Of a stretch of DNA of 64,000 bases, positions 57,050 to 64,000 are shown in pieces. The DNA comes from Euleptes europaea (lineage: Eukaryota > Chordata > Lepidosauria > Squamata > Sphaerodactylidae). Below the pieces are notes generated by a model. That model did not search any database. It was given only the letters and a program-made list of their open reading frames with translations, and was not told where the DNA came from. The translations under genes were made by a program, and so were the position numbers. Numbering within the stretch: position 1 is the first letter of the stretch; every line of letters begins with the position of its first letter. The DNA lies in the NCBI RefSeq assembly GCF_029931775.1, contig NC_079328.1, positions 12,585,001 through 12,649,000 on the forward strand, written 5' to 3'.

Positions 57050-58521
57050 TTTCAGTTTTTATTCAATTCCATAGAAATGATACCCGCTCGTGTCCCAGCT
57101 ACACTTGTATCCACTTGTAATCTCCAACAATAAAATGGGCGCAATGTTTCCCTGGCCGCTTCTTCCCAACCCAAAGGTCCAAGCAATGCATCAGAATGGT
57201 TCTTTAAAAGATGCTCAAAAACCCACTCTTCTCCTTTAGCCAACAATTGTGCTCTGGTTTCTGCGTCCCCGATCATGAGTCTTATTGGCGCCTGAATAAA
57301 AGGTTAAGTTCGCCTGCAGGTCCTACCAACCACTTCGAGCCTCTTGCAGTTGGTGCAACTTTACAGCCGTGGCGCCGGCTTGTGCGGCTTGGACTGCTGT
57401 TACCTTGACCTAAGGTTTGGAGAACATAAGGCCCCTCAAGTCCAGCAGTCTGTTCGCACAGTGGCCAACCAGGGGCCTCTAGGAAGCCCACAAACAAATG
57501 CCGCAGCATTATCCTGCCTGTGTTCCACATCACCTAATACGGTAGGCATGCACAGTGTGGTGTAGTGGTTAAGAGCAGTGGTTTGGAGTGGTGGAGTCTG
57601 ATCTGGAGAACTGGATTTGGATCTGGAGCGGAGGCTAATCTGGTGAACTGGATTTGTTTCCCCACTCCTACGCACAAAGCCAGCTGGGTCACAGCTCCGG
57701 TGCGAGTCTCCCTTAAGTGGCAGAGAATGTCGGCATATCAAAACCAACTCTTCTTCTCTGATCCTGGAGAGAATAGGTATGCATCATGACTTGGGTCCAT
57801 TTTGACCATTCGCCATGGATAACCCTCTTCTCCTATCCCCTATCATGTCCACTCCCCTCTTGAAGCCTTCCAAGTTGGCAACCATCACCACATCCCGGGG
57901 CAGGGAGTTCCACAATTTAACTATGTGTTGTGTGAAAAAATACTTCCTTTTAACTGATTTGAAGAGAAGATGCCAGGCAGGAGTTTCAAGCATTGTTGTT
58001 GTGGAGGGGTGGAGTGGGCGCGTGCCGTTTCTCCCCCTGTATCCCAGAAGATACTCAAGTACTTAGGAGTACTAAGAAGCATGTCGGCTTGCCATTTGAC
58101 AGAAACCCGGGTCCCACCGCCCCTCTTTACATTTGAATGCCTCAGACTGTACTTGCAGGAGTTCTTTTAGTTGCAGGACTGCTACGGCATTTCTGCACAC
58201 GTACCCCAGAAAGTAACCACCCCACCCCACCATTCAGCAGACTTGTTTATGAGACACAGCAATTGTACACCAAATGGTTTGTAACTCATTTGAATACAAT
58301 TTATTTACTTCATTTGTAGCTCATCTTTCTCCCCACTGGGGACCCAGACGGCCTCACAGTGTTCTCCTCTCTTTTATCCTCACAAAAACCCTGTGAGGTA
58401 GGCCAGGCTGAAAGCATGTGACTGGTCCCAGGTCATGATGCATATTTCCAGGGCAGAGTGGGGAGATTTGAATCAGGGTTTCCCAGATCCCAGCCTGGCT
58501 TAATGATCACTCCACCACACT

Positions 58522-58554
<33 letters not shown>

Positions 58555-58560
58555 CGGCTG
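57050..58560. repeat. Repeat cluster upstream of DND1
   Basis: 57425-57545 and 57770-57990 are CR1-type LINE pieces (-), interrupted by a CORE-type SINE (57552-57765, +). 58305-58515 is a CORE-type SINE (-). 58523-58552 is a GT dinucleotide microsatellite. Confidence 0.7.
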
Positions 58561-60160
58561 CAATGACCCAGTTAACCCCTTCCTAACCAACAAACATCTG
58601 TTTAGGCCCATTCCCTTTACTCTCTGGGCCCTTTGCTTCTTTCTTATCTGTTCCTTTTCTCTTTAGTGTCCACAGTGACAAACAGAGACGTTGACCCAAA
58701 ACTGAAGTGAGATTTATATTATTTGGGGGCTGCCTCAGGAATAGGAGCAGACAAAATGAATGCCCAGTTTAAAACAGACTGGTGTCTGGTTTTAATCATT
58801 AACTGAGAGTGATCTTATGGTTACTTATCTGTGTGAATGTGTTCCTCTGAGCATGTGCAGAATGCTTTTTACATATCAGTGAGCAACCAGAGTCAAGCTT
58901 CTGTCCTCTCCTCCTCCAGAATCTGGGACTAGATCTAAAGAACTGAACAAATATAATGCTTTGGCAGGTTTTAACTCCAGAACCTCTTATTACAGAAAAA
59001 CAAGGTCCAGGGACATATAAATAAATTTTGAGAAAAGGACAGTCCCTTCTCTGAGCACTTGAAACTGCAAACCCTCTGCGCAAGTGCAGAGTGCTTTTCC
59101 CTCACACTGCAGTGATCACAAATACCCAACCTATTTGGTTTTTGGGTGACCTAGGTTGGAGGGAAAGATTTGCAGGCAGGTGCAATTAAAGTATTGGAAT
59201 ACACAATACTGACCTTGACGGAGCAAGGGTATAAGGCAGTTTCATGTGTCTGCTTCCTCGCCCACATCCTCCTATTGCTGCTTCTTATCTGTTGCTGTTT
59301 TCCTTCCTTGGCACTTTCTCCGGGGACAGAGCGAGTGCCGGACACGAGTGAAAACTGCATGTGCTGTGCTGTACTCGAAGCTGCCTCCACTGGAGGTCAG
59401 CAGATGTGGCTGGTCTGCACCTCGAACCCGTATCAAAAACCAACTCTTCACCCTTCCTGCTGCCACCTCCCCCATAGGGCCACGGGGGTGTGTGTCTCCT
59501 AGGGTTGCCAAACTCCAGGTGGCGGTTGGAGATCTCCTGGGATTACAACGGATCTCCAGGCGACAGAAATCAGCTCACATGGAAGAAATGACTCTGTATC
59601 GTTTTTTGACTGTTTTTTTAGTCCATAGATAATCGCATAAACCTTCCAAATCTGCCGTTTCTAATTTTATTACTCTTCACTCTGGGTTTTTAATCCAATC
59701 CACAATTCAAACCAAGGCAGCTGCTTGTTAATATAGTTTAATATTAGGTACTTCTAGTCCTTCTCTCTTTTTCTTCTTTTAAAACTCGATGGCCATTGAA
59801 GTCCCTCCCCAAGCCTTCCTCAGGCTCCACTCCAAAACCACCAGGTATTTCCCAACCCGGAGCTGGCAAGCCTTGAGTCCCCCCCATTCCTGCCTTCTCT
59901 CATGCTGACCAGGTTTCTCTTTTATTTCTTGTCCTCTCCAGCTACTGTCACTATGCTGTAGAATTTATTACCAGTTTTGCTAGGCTAGTGGTTCCCAACC
60001 TTTTTTGATATAGTGACCCAGAAGTCCAACCTTACAGAATGAGAGCTCCCACTTCCACAGCAACTTTTGTTTAAATTGATTCCTACAGGAATCAGGGCTT
60101 GCAAACACTGCACACGGCAGAAGGTTGCTAAGGAGCTCTTTGGCCTGGCCTGCCCTTGTA
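58561..60160. other. Intergenic sequence between DND1 and HARS1
   Basis: No exon seen. 59195-59250 resembles the end of the tRNA-Ala-like SINE. 59498-59874 is a TAGGGTTGCC MITE apparently interrupted in the middle. 59985-60100 starts like the GTGGTTCCCAACC hAT MITE. The rest is unclassified. Confidence 0.45.
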
Positions 60161-60161
60161 G

Positions 60162-60370
60162 TAGGGTAGCCAACATCCAGGTGGTGGCTGGAGATATCCT
60201 GCTATTACAACTGTTCTCCAGCTGATAGAGATCAGTTCCCTTGGAGAAAATGGCCGCTTTGGCACTTGGACTCTATTACATTAAAGTCCCTCCCTTCTCC
60301 AAACCCCACCCTCTTCACGCTTCGCCCCCAAAATCTCCAGGTATTTCCCAACCCGGAGCTGGCAACCCTA
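60162..60370 (+). mobile_element. hAT-like MITE (TAGGGTTGCC family)
   Basis: Ends TAGGGTAGCC and GGCAACCCTA, flanked by CCTTGTAG and CCTTCTAG (7 of 8). 209 bp, the same size as the copy at 37287. Confidence 0.85.
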
Positions 60371-60491
60371 CCTTCTAGAGAGGGAAAAAAATCGTAACTC
60401 AAGGAACACAACAACAACATATAACTTTGCTGCAAAACTGCAAGGAAAATGAGAACATGAACACAGTGGAAAGCATGGAGGTGTAATACAT

Positions 60492-60497
60492 TTTATT
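60492..60497 (-). terminator. Polyadenylation signal AATAAA of HARS1
   Basis: Minus-strand AATAAA about 380 bp past the HARS1 stop, the only good hexamer before the MITE. Confidence 0.55.
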
Positions 60498-60873
60498 AAA
60501 CTGCCAATTAACATTTTCAAATGATAACAGTGTGAAGCCAGAAGAAGGAGAGCGTATGGATGAATGAGACCCCATCCTGTCAAGCCAAAGTATGCAATCA
60601 CCAAAATCCTCACATAGATGGCGCCCTCTAAAAACGTTCAAGCTTCTTCTGCAGAAATGACCTATTTAAAAACGAAATTATGTTTTGCCATCTCTCATGC
60701 CCAGTGAAAAGGCGCTTCAGAGTCTAATAAATAATAAAGCTTTGGAGGATGACCCGTTCCCGCAATCCAACATTGCCCCATGGGCAAAACTGGCTTGGCC
60801 TTTTGATGAAGGACTCCGCAGTTCTCCAAAGGGAATTGAGGAAACCTTTCCAGCGTGGATGGCAGGAAGTTCT

Positions 60874-60933
60874 CTAGGATAGACACGTCCGCATCTTGAT
60901 TTCCTCCACAAGATTTCCTCTGCAAATATCCAC
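60874..60933 (-). CDS. HARS1: HARS1, last coding exon (histidyl-tRNA synthetase C terminus)
   Basis: Histidyl-tRNA synthetase attaches histidine to tRNA-His in the cytosol. A 60-nt minus-strand exon with acceptor TTTGCAG encodes VDICRGNLVEEIKMRTCLS and stop. This matches the end of the anticodon-binding domain of human HARS1 as I recall it ([23 protein letters not shown]), including the exon border before the LVEEI motif. Position and strand relative to WDR55 and DND1 are those of human 5q31. The last three residues before the stop differ from the human GQPLCIC end and the exon is slightly shorter. No further HARS1 exon was recognised up to 64000, so the preceding intron is over 3 kb or an exon was missed. 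HARS2 is a less likely alternative because of strand. Confidence 0.75.
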   Translation of the reverse strand: MDICRGNLVEEIKMRTCLS

Positions 60934-63900
60934 CTGCAAAAGAGAAATGGGTTTAAATTGCAGTGTGTCTGGCCCCTTTGCCCTGCCCAACACGATTCGC
61001 CCATTTTCAACTACTTTGCACGTTCCCCTAGATCCTCCTCTGCTCCATCCCTCCATCAAAACAAACTTGCACTATGGAGCAGTGTTTCTCCTGAGGCAGA
61101 TTAGGGCATTTTAGCAGACCTCTTCAGATTTTTGATGGGAAATATTGGTGAACACCTTGAAGAGTGAGTTAAAACAGATACTGGGCATGGAAAATTTCAT
61201 TAGATGAGATTTTTTTTCTCCTAACACTTTATTAATGTAGTGAAAAGAATCTGTCTGGAAAGTGTATCCTCCTCAACAACAGTTTATTCTGAACTGTTGC
61301 TGGAAATGTTCTTTATACAATCTTGGATTCTAACTGCCAGTTTCTGAACCATCCTTGTGCCTTCAACAAAACCGTGCTCTGGAGACAATTGGGAGTAGCA
61401 TTGTTCAGAGGAATCTTCTTTGCCAGTTTCTCTTTGAAATTCAACCATCTTTCTTTTTAGGAATTCTTTTTAGGAATTTGGAGTCTGTTTCAAATCAGTT
61501 CCATTGTGACCAAAAGAGACATTCAAAGAGCAGAGGGGCAGGAAAGGAGGTTCTACAGAATTTATGGATTTCATTCTGCAGATGCTCAGAGGAGACAATG
61601 TCTTCCCAAACATGCCAGCTAGAGCAAAGGTCGCCCAGCTGCCAGAGGCCCCTCTCATTTATGTGCTTATCCTCAAGGCCAGAGGCTAAAGGCCCCTCTA
61701 CAAGGCCACCCGCATCTTGAACTCAAGTAATGTTTCCACAGAGCGACCTTCCTAGACTATGGTAGTGGGGGGGAGGCATCTTGGCCAGTTCAGTGGCATT
61801 CAGATAAACCAGAGATCTCTGGAAGGATCTGAGAGAAGTCCAGCGGCTCCTTAAAGACTTACAGCATTTATACTGGCATTTAGTCAGCTTTCACAAGCCA
61901 GAGCTAATTCCATCAGATGCTATGAAGAGGAAGACGAGTTGGTTTTTAAACCCCGCTTGTCTCTGCCGTAAGGAGAATCAAACTGGCTTACAATCTCCTT
62001 CCCTTCCTCTCCCCACAACAGACACCTTGTGAGGCAGGTGAGGCTGAGAGAGTTCTGAGAGAACTGTGACTGGCCCCAGGTCACCCAGCCGGCTTCATGT
62101 GGAGGAGTGGGGAATCGAACCCGGTTCTCCAGATTGGAGTACACCGCTCTGAACCACGACGCCACACTGTCTCTCCACATCAAATCATTTTCCACATTTT
62201 GATGAGGAAAATTACAGAGGGGGAGGGGGCCAACGGGAGGAGCCGGAGGCAAAGGGGGGGAGGCTTGGTGTGAATCCCATCATAAATCGTTCAGGTGCTG
62301 ATTCTCTGCGTAAGGGACTGGAACAGAGTAGGTTGTTATACCTAATAGATGGCGAAGGAGGTCAGAGGTCCCAGTCTCTCTCCCAAGAAAAACCCGAGGA
62401 TAAACAGTAACTAATTAAGAAAGAAGGGCTTTGAGGCATAAAAAATTAATGGATATCAGTTAAGGGTGGGGTTGCCAGCCTGCAGCTGGGGGCAGGAGAT
62501 TTCTCGGAATTACAGCTGCTCTCCAGACCACATAAATCCTTTATTTGTTTGCTTGTTTATTTAAAACATTAATATAGCTGCTTCTGGAGACAATGACTGC
62601 TTTGGAAGGTGGACAGCATGGCATTATACCCTGCCAAGGTCTGTGCCCTCCCTGAACCCCTTGCTCTCAGGCTTCACCCTCAAATCTCCAGGTATGTCTG
62701 AACCCAGAATTGGCAACCCTACTTAAGGGTTATAGTCTGATACAACATGTTAGGAACAGCCTGTTAAACCTGCTAGAAGTGGGTCCTGTTGAGCTATTTG
62801 AAATTATAGTGAGTAAGGAAATACAAGTCTCTGTTTAAGCCAGGGTGAGAGATAGTACCAGCATTGATGTGTTGTATATTGCCTTTGGAGGGCGTGTGTG
62901 TGTGTGAGCGAAATATAGCAAAACCTGGGACTCCGCACCTCTTAGAGGTGTTAACATAGGGTTGCTAGGTCCCTCTTCAGTGGGAGGTTTTTGGGGCGGA
63001 GCCTGAGGAGGGGTTTGGGGAGGGGAGGAATTTCAATGCCATAGGGTCCAATTGCCAAAGCGGCCATTTTCTCCAAGTGAACTGATCTCTATCAGCTGGA
63101 AGACAGTTGTAATAGCAGGAGATCTCCAGCTAGTACCTGGAGGTTGGCAACTCTAGCGATTGCTGTCTCCAGCCTACCTGTGAAAGGGCTGTGAAGGACA
63201 AGCTCTAATTGTTTAAGTGTCAAAGCTAAGGATTTGTACCTCTCGCCAGAGGCCGTTCTCCTCTATTGAAAGTACTTCACACCTTGCTGGAGACTCTACT
63301 AACCCCAGACTCACTGTCTCCTGCACTTGCAAGGGGCCAAATAGCATCAGGGATCCTAATCTGCAACCACAAGAGTCAGCTGAAGCCTCAGAGAGTACCT
63401 GATATTTAACTCTATGTTTGTGCTTGTGCTTTTGTTCCATCTGCAGAGCTCCCTTCAGGTACAATTTAGGAAGTCTATGCTTAGAGATGTCAGATTTCCA
63501 GAATTTTCCAAAAAATTTTTTGGGGGGGGGGACATAAATTCTGAGAAAAATTGAAATGTATGCAATACTTGTTTTCCTAATCAAACCTAAACTTCTTACT
63601 GATTTCACAGTAAAATGCATCATTTATAACTTAGTGTTTAAAAGGATAGTATTTGGTATGTGTGTGGAATTAAAAAACACGTACTTTGATTTCTATTAGA
63701 AATTGTAAGTAGGCCCTAACATTTGAGGAGTTGCAAACTGCAGCGTGCTATCCTACCATAGCATATTGATCTTAATTTAATTTTTGCAATCTGAGAGGCA
63801 GGAAAAAATAAACATGGAGTGTGGAAAATAATTTCTTTAGTAAGTAAAAAGGAAGGCTATTACTTGAACAGAAACGTTCTCATAGATTCTCATCCTTCTC

Positions 63901-64000
63901 ATAGGTCTTTCAGCATATTTGGATATTAAGTTAAACCTCAGTACACTGGAAAAAATGGAACTCTGTAATAATGTATTATCATTAAACACCTTATAGCATA
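60934..64000. other. Probable HARS1 last intron, repeat-bearing
   Basis: 61240-61620 resembles 51830-52060. 61828-61920 is a decayed copy of the foldback family of 31.3 kb. 61922-62175 is a CORE-type SINE (-). 62467-62721 (flanks GTTAAGGG and CTTAAGGG) and 62957-63155 are TAGGGTTGCC MITEs in opposite orientations. 63156-64000 is unclassified AT-rich sequence. Confidence 0.5.

Noticed and set aside
55480-57133. Long plus-strand ORFs (up to 536 aa) rich in [11 protein letters not shown] repeats
   Set aside because: Produced by the stop-poor minisatellite of DND1 intron 1; opposite strand to the gene and no domain.
57784-57993. 69-aa minus ORF with KLWNSLPRDVV
   Set aside because: It is the C-terminal end of a CR1-type LINE.

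Overview
This is nuclear DNA from a vertebrate, most likely a squamate reptile and possibly a gecko. Introns with GT-AG borders, CpG-rich promoters and a dense mix of interspersed repeats support this: tRNA-derived SINEs, a 5S rRNA-derived SINE with a BovB-type tail, CR1 and BovB/RTE LINE pieces, Penelope-like pieces, and hAT-type MITEs. The species assignment is inference from repeat content and divergence from the human proteins as I remember them.

Six protein genes and one gene end can be supported. In order: KIAA0232 (+, last four coding exons, 1-7479, 3' UTR to about 9.8 kb); CCDC96/CFAP184 (-, 16456-19041, two exons); TADA2B (+, 19312-23062, two exons); GRPEL1 (-, 29185-33312, four exons); WDR55 (+, 39606-47813, eight exons); DND1 (-, 52825-56610, four exons); and the last exon of HARS1 (-, 60874-60933), whose remainder runs off the right edge. 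The four complete multi-exon models (TADA2B, GRPEL1, WDR55, DND1) and CCDC96 all close in frame with lengths close to the human proteins. CCDC96 and TADA2B share a 270-bp bidirectional CpG promoter carrying a near-perfect RFX X-box, fitting a ciliary gene.

The left five genes match a block on human 4p16 and the right three match a block on human 5q31 (WDR55-DND1-HARS1). The two blocks meet between 33.3 and 39.6 kb. TBC1D14, which lies between KIAA0232 and CCDC96 in human, is not visible in the 6.6 kb between them here. So the window either spans a lineage-specific chromosome rearrangement or an assembly join.

The rest is repeats. A hAT-like MITE with ends TAGGGTTGCC and 8-bp target duplications occurs at least ten times; one copy holds a 1-kb inverted duplication of the tail of a Penelope-like element, another holds a probable solo LTR. 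Several dispersed foldback elements carry a CTGAAGA-hairpin-GAAA pattern resembling a hammerhead ribozyme core. The DND1 locus is odd: intron 1 is mostly a C-rich minisatellite, and a perfect 94-bp palindrome with two CACGTG boxes sits about 170 bp upstream of its start codon, behind a TATA box.
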